From: Bigelowiella natans CCMP2755
Taxonomy: Eukaryota; Cercozoa; Chlorarachniophyceae
Assembly: GCA_000320545.1 (NCBI GenBank)
Contig: ADNK01000247.1
Span: forward strand, 22,501 to 85,299
Reading direction: 5' to 3'
Length of the DNA stretch: 62,799 nt
Shown here piece by piece: positions 40,767 to 52,884 of the stretch. How positions within the stretch are numbered: position 1 is the stretch's first letter; each line of letters opens with the position of its first letter. The position numbers and the translations under genes are program-made. Under the pieces are notes generated by a model. It saw nothing but the letters and a program-made list of their open reading frames with translations. It made no database searches and was not told where the DNA came from.

Positions 40767-42572
40767 TTAAGTTAAATCGCTGTTAATGCGACGCCATTCA
40801 TCTAGACACGTCGGTGTAACCGCACGTGATAATATATCATCTATAGTTATGTCCCTATCCCTCCCTAGTTTCTCATTCCTCCTCCTGCACTGGGAACGGG
40901 CGGTGACCCCATTGCCCCAAGCAGCAGCTGCGTCTGTGGCTGCTTCTGGAGTGTTTGACTGTTGCGGCTTCCCACAGTTTTCTCCTTTGTCGTTGGGAAA
41001 GGATTCGCCCTTAGCTGGTGAAGTGATCGGCCGAAGTGCACGTGTTGCTCGTATGCATAAAGATACTCCTGGTAGAATCCACGCAACAGACAGCACGACT
41101 CCTCTCTTGTGGGGCCCTCATATCTCCCTAGTTTAGATAGAATTTCTTCCCAACAACGAGGATTTGACGCAATGCGGTCGTAGCCTCCTCTTGCAACTAC
41201 TTGACGGAATAGGTTGTAGAGGTTAACATCACGCTTTGCGATTGTCGGGTACCTCGTGAGCGGCGCCGAGATTGACCGTAGGAATGAGGTTAGGTTCTTA
41301 TAAAACTGCACTACACCGCTTACTTGCTGCTTCTTCTTCCGCTTATTTATTGATGAAGGTCGTCGTCGTGGTACTTCCAAGTTCCCCCTTCTTGTTTGCA
41401 GTATCTTCGTTTGCAGTATCTTCGACTTCATGGCAAGTAGATCTATGCCTTTATGCTGTGCCAACTGACAAAAGTAGGATCATGACTTAGCAATAGAAGT
41501 TGGGATGGTACTGCTAGGGGTTGCACTATACAAAGCTAGTATACTAGATGACAGACATGAAGGCATGCAATACCTGAACTAATTTCAGCACTTCGCTGAT
41601 ATGCAACGGTCCTTTCCCCTGCCGAGATTTCCTCCCAGTTTGCAGGTGCCGATGGCGTTCCTGCTGGCTATGTTTTACATCGGTTCCAGCGAGTTTCTTG
41701 AGCTGCTGGAGTACTTTGGATGGCGTCGATGATGACGATGAAGGCAATGCGGATGTTGCTGATGAACTTCTTTTCAATATTGTGGTGAGCTTTGGGCAAG
41801 TCACGATGTTATCATTGCTACCGCTTTCTCCAATGGGACGCAGGCGTTGATCTGATGCTTCTGCCTTCACCTCTGCGTTTTTGAGGTGATTGAGGACAAG
41901 AGCTCGAGAGGCTTCAGATTTCTTCATTAGATTCCTTGGAGACGTAGGGGTATGAGTGGCCTTCTCCCGCCGCTCTGCCTCTTTCGCTGCTTCCAGGAAA
42001 ATCATGGAGAAGTCCTGGACGGTACCGCCGCCGCCGCTGCTGCTGCTGCTGGAAACACTTTTTTTCCTCTTCTTCGATATTTGCTTCAACGTGGAAGGTA
42101 TCGCCCTGCGTTTAAGAGGACATTTCTTCATCAATGCAGATATTGAGGCGGCTAATGGTAGATTATCCCGCGCCTCCTCGTGTATTATCCTATTGCTGCT
42201 GCTGCCAGTAATATTTTCCTCAACCTTTCCTTCCTTACCCGTTTTTGAACTCTCGAAAGCAATGAAGGGGGTCTTTGGTTCGGAGTTGGCTCGGTGTTGG
42301 TGAGGATATTCTCCATGGCCCCGGCAGCCGCGGCACTGGTATGAAAAATCCTCCCTGTCCTTAGCCAAATAAGCCTCAAGCGCGATGCGATATCCTGCGT
42401 TTACTTCACAGGCGACGTGGCTCCAGCGTAAGCATTCCGAGCATTCAATCCATTTTTTACCATCAAACAGGTCGCTGTCCCTTTGTCGGTAAATTTGGTC
42501 GCAATAGCCACAGAACTGGTCACGATCGAAATGCTTTGCGCAACCCTTGCACAGTTTGGCCTGTGCCACTCC
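40767..42572 (-). CDS. PHD finger and ARID/BRIGHT domain protein
   Basis: Three exons in phase: 41574..42572, 40976..41464 and 40767..40889 (stop). The 5' part is incomplete because the upstream exon with the start codon was not found. The first visible segment is a PHD finger: CKGCAKHF..DQFCGYCDQIYRQRD, WIECSECLRWSHVACE and FSYQCRGCRGHG give the Cys4-His-Cys3 zinc ligands. A long charged Ser-rich linker follows (KRRAIPSTLKQISKKRKK looks like a nuclear signal). The second exon carries an ARID DNA-binding domain: FYKNLTSFLRS, DVNLYNLFRQVVARGGYDRI, CWEEILSKLG and LLRGFYQEYLYAYE. PHD fingers read histone tails and ARID binds DNA, so this is probably a chromatin regulator. The last exon relies on an inferred intron (40890..40975) whose donor (ACTGTGGGA) is weak. 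Confidence 0.85.
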
Positions 42573-44600
42573 CTAATATGATTCGCATTCAATGGTTAAT
42601 CCTATTATATAGACAATCGAAAAAAATGTGTGGTGCAGAGTGCGGAAAGTGTATTTGGAGACCCCGTATAAACAAATATGGCTCATTGCGAGTTCCAAAA
42701 GAAGCTGGCGCTCGCTCCAAATTACGTACACGCAAGCACTGGGGCCTTACAAATTGCACAATACCTTATAATCTCTCCTGTGCCATATAAGTGAGGTTGT
42801 GCGGCCGCAAAAGTTGTTGGCACATGAGGATTCCCCACTACTCATGTCACGATGACGAAAAGGTGATTCTGGGTGACCGCGAGAATCACAATATGACTAT
42901 TAAGACTTAGATCACTTGCCATGTAAAATCCTTAAATCAACTAATATCGTTAAAAATGTAGTATGCGACATCATAAAAGAATCTCTTTATAACATTATTA
43001 ATAATTAATTGAAATATTTAACATCCAAGTGCGTTGTTTGAGTCTGAGGATAGAAACGCCTTCCAGGAAATACGACACATTAAACTCGGGATATTCAAAA
43101 TTTTCAAATACGAATAATTATATGTTCTATTTTTATCCATTTTAAATAACTTAGTCTAGTCGTTTTTATATGTACTAGTATATAAAATATTTTATAGATT
43201 TCTTCAAAATATATTAAACCTTATTTTGAATCTACACCTTCAGCGATAGCGATGAACCCAATTTAAACATTAAATTAACATTGCATTCATAAATTCCAAA
43301 AGGTCTCCTGTTATTATAGTATATTTTACTAAATCCGGTGTTACGGCATTCTTGGAAGACGAGGGTCCAAAATGAGTGAGATTATGAACTAAAATGAAGG
43401 TGATTTCAACATTAAATCATATGCATGGATTGTTTTTTTGTAAAAATGTATATCGTCAATATCTGGTCTAATCCCGGGCTTTGAATTTTTCCTGGTAGTT
43501 TCATGATAAACCGGAAGATAATTTAAGTTTTTGTAATTTTATTTTATTACACCATAATTTATTTTTACGATGTAATTTATCATAGTTTGAACAATAATCT
43601 TGAAATATATTCCCAAAATAGCAGATTTTAAAATCATACTTTAGCTTTCTAAATAAAATATAGCTGACTACTGTAAGAAGTATCTTCCGGTAAGCCTGAG
43701 ATTATTCAGAATATATCATGTTTATAATCAATATGTCGATAGAAAATAGAAACATAAATTACACTTACGTCTGCATCTATGAGTTCGATAGATAGAAAAT
43801 CAGGATTTTATTCATTTGGTAAAATCATTTTAGATGAATATATAGGAATAATAATAAATGGTAAAACCAACGTAGAAACGTAGCTCAATTTTTATGAATC
43901 CTCTAGTTCTGTTGACGTAAATAGTAAATCCCCTTCATAATATGGTAACGATTCTTGGGAAGTTCTCCCGAGTTCTATATGCATTAAATTCCTTCGTCGT
44001 CGTTCTTTTTCGTAATTTTTAGAATCATATAAGTGAAAATAAAATTGGATATATTTGTATTGAAGAATTTGCAGCAATTGCAATCGATAAAACCATCCTC
44101 CAGACAGGTGAAGAACGGGACACAGACCAAAACACACAGAGAGCGATGTCGGAATAGACGAGGTGTGCTCTCGTTCCGCCACGCTGGGTGTGGTGTGGTT
44201 GGTGGTTTTCGATGATGCTACGTCAGGATGCCCGTCGTTGCCCCGCCACGAAAACATCGCTCTGCACAGTCTGGTGTGCTAACCTCCTTTGGATTCTGAT
44301 CATCTGCTCGTCGTCGCCGTCTCGGCAATATAGGCGACGACAGCCTGCCCTGCGTTCCGCTATTCCAGCTCCACCAGACTCCCTCAAACAGGTCTCCTTT
44401 AGTTGAACTAATGAAATCTCTCCCAAATAGGCTATGCTTTTTCACTCTCTATTGTAGAGGAAGCCCTCGTGTCTCGCTTATTTTGGTGAAACATGATCTG
44501 TAGGAGGGACACGAGATAAAATTCTTCGCCTATGTGGGTGTGCCATGCGATATTACCGGTTCGCCTCCTTTCTTATTCCTAACTTCCCTCTTCCCCTCCT
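42573..44600. other. Mostly non-coding, very AT-rich between 42.9 and 44.0 kb
   Basis: From about 42900 to 44040 the DNA is very AT-rich with no long open frames or tandem repeat. Short frames at 44190-44450 may hide 5' exons of the CS-domain gene (for example a reading ending AIPAPPDSLKQ before GTCTCC at about 44392), but I cannot fix them. A plus-strand frame around 42620-42780 is open but unsupported. Confidence 0.5.
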
Positions 44601-44619
44601 ATTTTCTTACGTTCTGTTC

Positions 44620-44926
44620 TCCACTCATACTGCACGGTTCATCAACATTTACCAGAGCCGATGCAGGAGTATACTTGCGGAAAGAAGCAACGGCGATACT
44701 TCACTCGGAGAGATGGAAGGTGCAGAATACTGCTCTAACATACAAGTGTTGAGCAGGATGAGAAAAAGCCTAAACATTCAAGACAATGTTGATTGTATTT
44801 TTTGGTAGGGAGGAGGCGTGGATGGACAATCTCATTCCGGAACTGCGGGAGAGGTGGCCAACACAGATGAATAGAGATACAGATCATTTGTTACGAAGTT
44901 TCCAGAACTAGTGATGGAAATGAGGG

Positions 44927-44978
<52 letters not shown>

Positions 44979-46150
44979 TACTCACCTTGGTATGCAGCAT
45001 ACAGCATGCCTGTCACTTACACAGGCTCGGTGCCCCGCCCATCAATAAAACGGCTGTCGTCCAATCGAACCAGACTCTAGCACCCCCTATCGACTGGGAC
45101 GAACACGTGAGTGATATCAAATTCGCAAGTAATGCTCCAAAGATCCACCGCGTGGAGTTTATTTATCTCTACCTTTAGGCTGTAGTTGATAGCGACCAAG
45201 AGGAAGCGCAACGAGTGCAGAAATTCCTTCAGAATCAGAGCTTCATAGGCAATTTCGGCGTCGGAAGCTTGGGGCTGCTCACACCTAGCAACACGGTTGA
45301 TAATTGGTGTATCTGGAGTGTGAGCGAGTGACGAAACTATCCATGTGTGCTTGGTTTTTGTGCTTGAATGCCCGGTTACGAAATCCCTCTCCCCGTTACA
45401 CCTCTTCTCATGCATCTGACTGCTACGCACCTCTTACATGCTGCCTTTTTGCAGAGTAATTCGTTAGGCGTTAGCATGTATTATGATGACCGCTGCTTGA
45501 CCAAGAGGCTTCCTTTCAACCAGCGTGCAACCAACATAGCTATGGCGGCGGGTATATTGTACTAATCATCTGTGGATTATCGGCCACACACTTCATAGAA
45601 TCTCCATTCTGTTCAAAAGTAATTGGGATGTACTTCTTTTTCGAATGGCAGGTGACAACACAAAGATCCATGGCGATGCGTTTATATCCAGATTTTACCA
45701 TGTAGGAAAAATGAATATTTCTCTCTCTCTGAGTCCGTGTATTTTCATGCCAGAAGAGAGATGGCTCAGCTTCTTTCCTTATGCCAAATCTCTCCCCTTT
45801 CCCTCCTCCTCTAGGGTCGTGGATCCCAGGATTGCCGGAGAATCAATTTCACGCTCAAAGACTGTTCTTCTGATGCCGAGTGGGTCAAGCAGGTGAGGGC
45901 GCGACTTTGTCTCTCCATTTTGCGCTCACACACAATACGCATTGAAGACACACAAGGCCTGCAATGCTGCCTCAAGTTAGTTTTGTGCTTAGCGAAGTCA
46001 TTCACATTTGATCGATAGGCTCGTTTGGCAGCAGAGAAGCGGCTGAAAGAAAGCGAAATACTCGCGGAGAATGGCAAGCAGGGATTCGGTGGACGACGAC
46101 AAACCAGCACGGAGGATCGCGTGCCCCCTAATATGCAGTTTAAATCCGAT

Positions 46151-46224
<74 letters not shown>

Positions 46225-47104
46225 ATAGCAGTATGAGGAGAAGGAGAAGGGGTAATAATCTAGCGATAAAGGGGAAGAAGGGAGTCATGCTGCAGCCGTC
46301 TAGACTGTTAGTTGTTAGAGGTGCTGGCTTTGAGGAGGAGGAGCAGGAGGAGTAGGAGGGGGGAGAATAATCACGATGAGTAGGATTATGATGATGGATG
46401 ATGATGACGACAACGACGTTGATGATGATGATGATAATGCTGTGCTTAATTTTAGGATTTGAAGTGCGAGAAGGACGAAGAGCGTCTTGGAGGTGTCAAC
46501 AACAGGTAGCAGCAATTGGGAGAAGAGCAAGGATGATGCATCCCAACACACATTCTGACCGTTATTATCTTCAGCGGCAGTAAGAAGAATCATAGTCATT
46601 GCGGTATACACACTGATAGGTTTCAGTGGACGCAAACACGGTCGTACGCGAGTATTAGCGTCAATTTACCACCGGGAACTTCGAAGAACGATATCCGTGT
46701 TGACTTCAAACCTGACGTAATGATCGAGCTCACAGAAGCGACTAATTGCACGAATGTCAACATGCCAAATCTACTTGTAGCGTGGGCACTCGCCTGGGGA
46801 AGAAATCATCATCATTTACCTCGTCCACCGTTGTAAAGCTGCCGAACTCTTGTTGCCAATCTTCTGAGATGATACTAATTATGTAATCGAGAATGCGAAT
46901 CTCATTGATGTTTCCCACCGATATGCAATCGTATTCAGTCGTTACGCGTCGAGGTTAAAGGCCGTCTCATAATAGATGGCATGTTGTTTAAGAGGATTTA
47001 CTTGGATTCTGCTGTCTGGTGCATCGGTACAGAGACCGGGACAAATCATTATATCCAGAATCCCTTCCCTCTCCCTTAATTTCTGTTCCCGCCCCCGTCC
47101 TCGT

Positions 47105-47172
<68 letters not shown>

Positions 47173-47466
47173 TGTGCTTGTGCTTGTGCCTGTGTAGTTT
47201 CCAGTACTCATTATGAGATCGCAGATTGAACCTTCCTCCTCTCATCGCCTTCTGACAGAGTGTCATACTAATCGTCGTTGTCCTCCTCGTCGTCCACCAT
47301 ATACACGGTAGAGTCTGACGTGCTCGAGATCAACCTTGACAAGTGCTTGGAAGAGGTGTGGCCGTGGCTGTTAAGGCCAGGTCATCGTATGATAGATACA
47401 GTAGCCACGGAGCTAGGAGAGCAACGCTTCAAGGACTCATTGGACTTACCTTCCTCCTCCCTCTAA
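44620..47466 (+). CDS. CS (p23/NudC-like) domain protein
   Basis: Exons in phase: one ending 44719 (GVYLRKEATAILHSERWK), 44813..44889, 45025..45106, 45179..45295, 45455..45551, 45652..45701, 45815..45892, 46019..46150, 46627..46716, 46939..47026 and 47312..47466 (stop). The 5' end is not resolved. The C-terminal three exons form a CS fold: WTQTRSYASISVNLPPGTSK, LRVEVKGRLIIDGMLFKRIY then LDSAVWCI, and ESDVLEINLDKCLEEVWPWL. CS domains of this NudC type act as Hsp90/dynein co-chaperones. The middle (IDWDEHAVVDSDQEEAQRVQ, GDNTKIHGDAFISRFYH, INFTLKDCSSDAEWVKQ) is well conserved in appearance, but I do not recognise it. No targeting signal was seen. Likely cytosolic. Confidence 0.75.
46150..46224. 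repeat. (AGT)n microsatellite at an intron start
   Basis: A long AGT run beginning directly at the donor GTAGTA of the exon ending 46150. The repeat supplies the splice donor itself. Confidence 0.9.
47109..47170. repeat. (CT)n(GT)n microsatellite
   Basis: A CT run then a GT run, in the last intron of the CS-domain gene. Confidence 0.95.
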
Positions 47467-48674
47467 TTGTTCGCATAAGCGAGCCCTTAATATCCTCGCA
47501 TGGACTAAGCCGAGGAAGCTAGGAAGGCATGCTGGCTGTGGCGACACGTCTGTTCGCACGCTTTATTTCTCACATTCTACCACAATAAATAATGAGATTG
47601 TCATGCTGAGAACCAAGTCACTATCAGCACTTGCATGGGAGCTAACACTAGAAATATCACACACGCGCGCTATAGCGCACGCAGGCACGATGGGAATTGT
47701 AGCTCATTTGTTCATATGCATGTTTGGTGATAGTAGCGCATGTTCATGCAAGAAGCATCATACATAGCGCACAAGTAGCACACGACGTTCATAATGGTCC
47801 ATTGATAAATGTTGCGATTTGTGCTGCCGTGTACATGAGCAGATAAACAGTTAGAGCTAGTTTCCAATTCTCACTCGCGCAGCCGCATGTACCGTATATG
47901 CTCATCGATCAGGCTAGGACGACATCAGATTGCACCTTGTCCTGACTACATCGCCCTGCGCGCTTATTGCGTATCGATTGCAACTAACAATAACATGATA
48001 ATAAATTAACAATCGCTAGATCATACACACAGCTAACTGCCTGCTGCATTGTTGATGGTCGATGGTGCCATCCCAAGGTCCGGCGGACAGCACTCTGAGA
48101 CGCCGAGCTCCGACGCTATTATCTGCTCAAATTGACAAAAAGCAACTAAGAGAGTGTATAATGAGCGATCTCAAAGCGAACCTCAGGAATTAAAATCTCA
48201 CGCCTTCTTTCTTCTTCACAGTTTCTCCACACCCTGTGCTACAACTTGCCCCTCGACTAAACAACAGCACTACAACAACAACTACTACTACTACTACTAC
48301 TACTACTACCATTAGCAACCTTGATGATCATGTTATGATGAATGGCGTGGTGCGCACAGAAGAACAACTCGCGTCCCAAGAAAGAACTAGCTCATTCGAA
48401 ATTGGAAAGAATATGAGGAGGGGGGCGTGGAATAAATTAGTGCGCATCGCAGTATCCTAATCGTTTCTTCGATTCTTCAACGACTCCTCCCTGAGGCCAT
48501 CATTGTGCCAGTCACTCACTTTTAGGAGCTTATGATGCTGCTACTATTGCTTTTACTATCGTTTCTACTTCTTCAACACTTTCTGCTACTAACCCTAACC
48601 CTTATCCCTCACTTGAATTCCTCAGAGTTCCCGTCTCCGGCCATCATAAATTCACATCTATTAACGCACACACA

Positions 48675-48711
<37 letters not shown>

Positions 48712-48881
48712 ATACGCACGATGATAATCAGCTGATGTTATACTCTCAAGCTGTGCACTACTTTGTTTTCATCAATTTATAGTTTTTTTGGTCGTCGCAA
48801 TGCGTTTGTGTTATACGATTCGTTGCTTTTCGTGCACTGATATAATAAATACAGGCGCTGCAACCAAAAAATGCTGCTACT
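47467..48881. other. Intergenic with scattered microsatellites
   Basis: About 1.4 kb between convergent genes. It holds (ACT)n at about 48276-48310 and (AC)n at about 48668-48706. A plus-strand frame 48236..48460 with a poly-Thr run is not supported by splice sites or homology. Nothing else seen. Confidence 0.5.
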
Positions 48882-48997
48882 CTAAGTTATGCGAAGGAAA
48901 CACCTTAGCCCTCCCTGGAGATCCAGCTGGTCTAATGTTTCTGTATGAAGGGTGGGGGAAATGGGCAAGGAAGTGATGTTTCCCTTTTTTTTAAATA

Positions 48998-49034
<37 letters not shown>

Positions 49035-49884
49035 GAGAGAGGGGGGGGGGGGGGGGGGGGGGGGAGAATTATGGAGTCAGAGCAGATAATAAGGGTGGAA
49101 GGTATTGGAAACCTAGCTCTTCTCTCAGTTGGTCTATAGCCTTATCAGCTGCTTCCCGATAGTTTTCGACGGCTGTGTTTCTCTGTCTCACATCGTACTG
49201 AACTACAACTGCGCTGTTGTCCATCAATATACCCCCCTATTTGATAAAAATACAAACATCTCGCAACAAACACGCATCTTCTGGTGTACCCCTACCTTTT
49301 CTATGTCGCGGCGGCTACTCAGCAACCTGATTGTGAAGTGATGATGTCCCCAATCGTCAACTCTTACTCTTTCGAATGGCATATGGTGGTTCTCTATTGA
49401 TGAGCTTATCGATGAAAGATTTGCTATCTCGGACAACCTGTCGAAATGGTCCAGCGAATGGCGCACGTGGCCTCCGATAGACGAATCGGTGAGCGCGCTC
49501 TTTGTTCTGTTATGACAAGGAATAAGCGAAACCCAAGGACTCTTTGTTTAGATAGATGGGGAAGGATGGAAAGGAGAGAACGAGGTGGGTCTACACTTCG
49601 AGGGCGTGTCATGTATTCGTTTGCGCAGCATATTTCCCGCATATTTCCCCATGACCCTCTTTCCGCGCGTCGGTCTATCCATGCTGAACCCTTCAAATGC
49701 TATGGCAAGACTTGTTTTGTTTGCACCACCGGAAAATATCATCATTCTTCAGCGTTTTCACGACGGACTGCGTTTGACCAAGCACGGTCAAGGCCGCCGC
49801 GACAACCTGAGAAGGCTGTGCTGGCTGCTGCAGCGCTCCTGAAAACGGTAAACTTGCGTGCATGCGTGCGTGTGTGTATGTGTA

Positions 49885-49919
<35 letters not shown>

Positions 49920-50580
49920 CGTAGAACATGTACATGTCGGAAGGTTAGGCAATTTCAACAACTCCCAGACAGAGCAAGCAGCACACTCTCATAGAACTGC
50001 TAGAATTACAGTGCACCATTTGTAGTAGAGGAGGAAGTAGAAAAACATCCACACCGAAAGGGGCGGGGGAATCGCCGAAGGAGCATCATCCGAGATAGGA
50101 ATGGACTGCAGTACGTAGTAGTGGTAGCAGTACATGTATTAGCAACATTTTCTACAGATATTTCTGGGTCAAATATAAGTCATCTTCCACATCCTTCCAA
50201 AGAAGAGGATCGAGTCCGACATTCATTGTCCAAGTTCCGTTCCGCGTGCGATGTCTTCGGGGCGAAAACCTGCCGCGAATACCGTGGCTAAAAGAAGCCC
50301 GCGACGCCCTTTCTCGGTGTTCGAAACTGGGCAGCAGCCACATGCTTGCATCCCTGAGCTGACCTTCGTGCCAGAATTTCGCAGGACGTTTTGCCCGTTT
50401 ATATCCGTCAATGGGTTGTCTTAGGTAAAAATCGTAGGTAATGCTTCTCCTCTTCCAGAATATTCTCGGAGAAAATTCCTCGGAAACCTTCTGCGATCGT
50501 GCAGACGCCGAGAAAGCTTCCGGGAACACACCTACTGATCCATCCACGCATGGAGGTAAAATTCGGAGCAGGTCCTTCAC
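48882..50580 (-). CDS. Unrecognised multi-exon protein, start not fixed
   Basis: The last four exons are well linked: 49730..49838, 49368..49437, 49113..49236 and 48882..48940 (stop). They encode SQVVAAALTVLGQTQSVVKT with KNDDIF, then MDNSAVVVQYDVRQRNTAVE followed by NYREAADKAIDQLREEL, ending LDLQGGLRCFLRIT, a helical, partly amphipathic C-terminus. An upstream open stretch (about 50160..50580) has strong coding character: FSPRIFWKRRSITYDFYLRQ, FWHEGQLRDASMWLLPSFEH and MNVGLDPLLWKDVEDDLYLT. Its join to 49838 is not solved, because phase 1 is needed. In the exon 49368..49437 another frame (DSKSFIDKLINREPPYAIRK) looks at least as natural, so an indel in the nearby G run is possible. No family recognised. 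Confidence 0.5.
49003..49064. repeat. (AT)n plus poly-G tract
   Basis: An AT run followed within a few bases by an uninterrupted G run of roughly 28-30 nt (49037-49064), in an intron of the unrecognised minus gene. A G run this long can form quadruplexes and is prone to length errors. Confidence 0.9.
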
Positions 50581-50596
50581 GCAACTCCCATTGTCA

Positions 50597-50667
50597 CTTC
50601 CCGTCGTTCAATGGTAGGACCCTCGGTTGTAGCCCGAGAGATGTTGGTTCGATTCCAACCGGGGAGA
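50597..50667 (+). tRNA. tRNA-Tyr (anticodon GTA), intronless
   Basis: A complete 71-nt cloverleaf: acceptor CTTCCCG/CGGGGAG, D arm GTTC-AATGGTA-GGAC, anticodon arm CTCGG-TTGTAGC-CCGAG with GTA at 50629-50631, a 4-nt variable loop, T arm GTTGG-TTCGATT-CCAAC, and discriminator A. C1-G72 and A73 fit the eukaryotic tyrosine identity rules. Nuclear tRNA-Tyr genes of eukaryotes normally have an intron after the anticodon; this one has none. A T-run terminator is not obvious downstream. Confidence 0.7.
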
Positions 50668-50677
50668 GCAACATCAA

Positions 50678-50747
50678 AGTCGTGCAAGTGGTCTCTTGAC
50701 CCCCTTCTAATAAGCGGGGAGAGGAAGTTCAATTCTTCCCACGACTA
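50678..50747 (+). tRNA. tRNA-like sequence, probable Ile type (AAT)
   Basis: 70 nt, starting 10 nt after the tRNA-Tyr. Acceptor AGTCGTG/CACGACT pairs perfectly, as does the T arm GGAAG-TTCAATT-CTTCC. The anticodon loop CTAATAA is the canonical eukaryotic tRNA-Ile(AAU) loop, but its stem CCCTT/GCGGG has a mismatch and the D arm is abnormally short. It may be a degenerate or organelle-style tRNA. Confidence 0.45.
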
Positions 50748-50885
50748 TTCTTATCAGGTATTCGATGTTTGTGGAGACATTGGTTCAAATCCGAACAAAG
50801 TCGCATGGCCTCACCGGCGGAACTGGCGCTGTGGCTTCGAACAACGGTTGGGAGGGTTTAACTCCCTCTGGGGCTTCTTCAGTGG

Positions 50886-50955
50886 AGTCGTGCAAGTGGT
50901 CTCTTGACCCCCGTCTTATAAGCGGGGAGAGGAAGTTCAATTCTTCCCACGACTA
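50886..50955 (+). tRNA. tRNA-like sequence, probable Ile type (TAT)
   Basis: A near copy of 50678..50747 differing at two positions. One repairs the anticodon stem (CCCGT/GCGGG) and the other changes the loop to CTTATAA, i.e. anticodon TAT, the second eukaryotic Ile isoacceptor. Acceptor and T arms are identical to the first copy, and the short D arm is shared. Confidence 0.5.
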
Positions 50956-52150
50956 GTCACATTTTTTACATCAAGCTCATCGCATCTCACAACAGCGGTA
51001 ACAAAATGTAGAAAACAAGGCATTTGCACACATTTTGAATTTAGACACTTTTTGCATCATGTGGATCTTTTAGGGCTCATTTTTTCGAATTTTGTGTGCA
51101 AACATTCCAATCACTTCAACTTTTCAAATGTTGGATTGTGATCGAACGTGTTCCCATTGATGGATGATGGCCAAACCGATGAATCCATTGATGTTTCATT
51201 CAAGTCTCTGCAAGCAAGATGCTGCATTTTTCCTTCAACGCGGCAAAAATCATGTCACAACATCAAACGCATCCTTTGCTGATTGTGATGCAATGAATGG
51301 TCGATCCATGAGCTAAATGCAGCCACAGATTTGCAATGATTGTGCAAAGCACGCTGGTTGTTGTGTGTGCCATTGCCAATTGTACCTGAACACAACTTGC
51401 CAACTGCCCGCAGACAGTAGTCTGGAGCAGCAGCGCAGTGCAGGCGCACGCACACTGCAAGGCATCACCACTTGGTGACAAACTCCGCCATGTTCTTGTT
51501 CACTCTCAAAACTTGCTAGGCCCGCCGAGCCATGCGCATGTCTAAATGTGTGTTGCTGATTGCATGTGCGATGCATGCAACAATGACTGCACAACATTGC
51601 TTGCTTGCGCTAAGTTGAATGATATGATTGTTCCCCTGAGCCACGACCTGAATGCCACACACACGCATGTGTGCATGTACATGCATCGTGTTTTACAAGA
51701 GAGGTGCATGCGTGCACAAGGCATCATAATCTATAATCATCATGCATGCCTGTGCGCACTTGGCGATGCTAGAATGTGCCTGCACTGATGAGCGGATGAC
51801 ACATGCTGCTTGAATTGGAATAGTCACATGCATTACTCAACACATTGTTTCATAATAATGTGCCAGTAACATTCCATGCCATTCAAATGAAAAGCGCAAC
51901 TGAATAGAGAGCAAGAACGTTTACTTTTGTAATAGCAAGGTCATAACGATGCGACCGTAAGTTGTGTACTAGAATAAATGAATTTATAACATTAATATAC
52001 CACAGATTGTGGCACATATCAACAGCATGGTCATATCAGATCAAATATATTGTCTACGATAGACTATGCATAATAACTAAAAACCTGTGCAGCAATTACC
52101 CTTAAATTAATTGTCGAAAATCTCTTCAACTACCAATACCGTGTCTCGAC
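50956..52150. other. Intergenic, no gene seen
   Basis: About 1.2 kb with many GCATGC/TGCATG and GTGTGC motifs and long CA/TG-rich wording resembling 36.0-37.2 kb and 55.3-55.9 kb. The part at 51850-52150 is AT-rich. Open frames here lack splice or codon support. Confidence 0.55.
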
Positions 52151-52852
52151 TCACGCCAATTTCCCTAAGTAGGAAAGTACAAAATTTCCCCTGATATTAG
52201 TACGTGGTGAGCAATCGGTGTTAGCAACAAAACCTGAGGGTCGCATTGGGTAATCTCGGCAGCACTTTTCGGGGAAAACGCGTTACCTTCAAACACGATA
52301 ATGATTATTATGGCATTGTTGTTCTTTCTGTAGTGTTTAGAGTACCAAGCGCAATCTGTCCATCGGAAGCAACTTCTCATCCTCCCTGTCGCGAATGAGA
52401 TGCGACTCGATGAATTGGAACATTACCTTGCAACAACATGGTATTATTATCGTGGTTGGTTGCTGGCATTCAGCTCCTCTTTCCCCCTCTTTTTTTTGTT
52501 CCCCCTTTCTTCTTCTTCCTTTTCTCATACTCCTATACCTTTGCTGCTTGATCAACATCAAATCGCCGACTCACCCTGGTCGTTCCGTCTGGAAATAAAA
52601 AACGGATATTGGCCACTACTACCCCTTTGGCACCCACTGAAGGTTCCTTAGGAAGGCTATCGCGTAAATCAATTCGCCTTTTTTCCTCCGCCTTTTCCAG
52701 CCTGTTCTCCTCCGCGGCAGCCCGCACCGCGTCGAGACGACGCTGTTCTTCCTCATGCTCCTATGCAGGGGGAATCACAAGCAAAACTAAGCTTAAGTTT
52801 AAAAATGTCGGGTTGCTTGACAAAGAGAATGGTAACGAGGGACAGCATCATT

Positions 52853-52884
<32 letters not shown>

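Noticed and set aside
49446-49994. A 182-codon plus-strand open frame
   Set aside because: It is antisense to phase-consistent exons of the minus-strand gene and ends in a translated (GT)n repeat.
50748-50885. A third and fourth tRNA between the two Ile-like units (T-arm-like sequences, an apparent GTG loop)
   Set aside because: No complete cloverleaf could be drawn; the anticodon and T arms overlap or lack stems.
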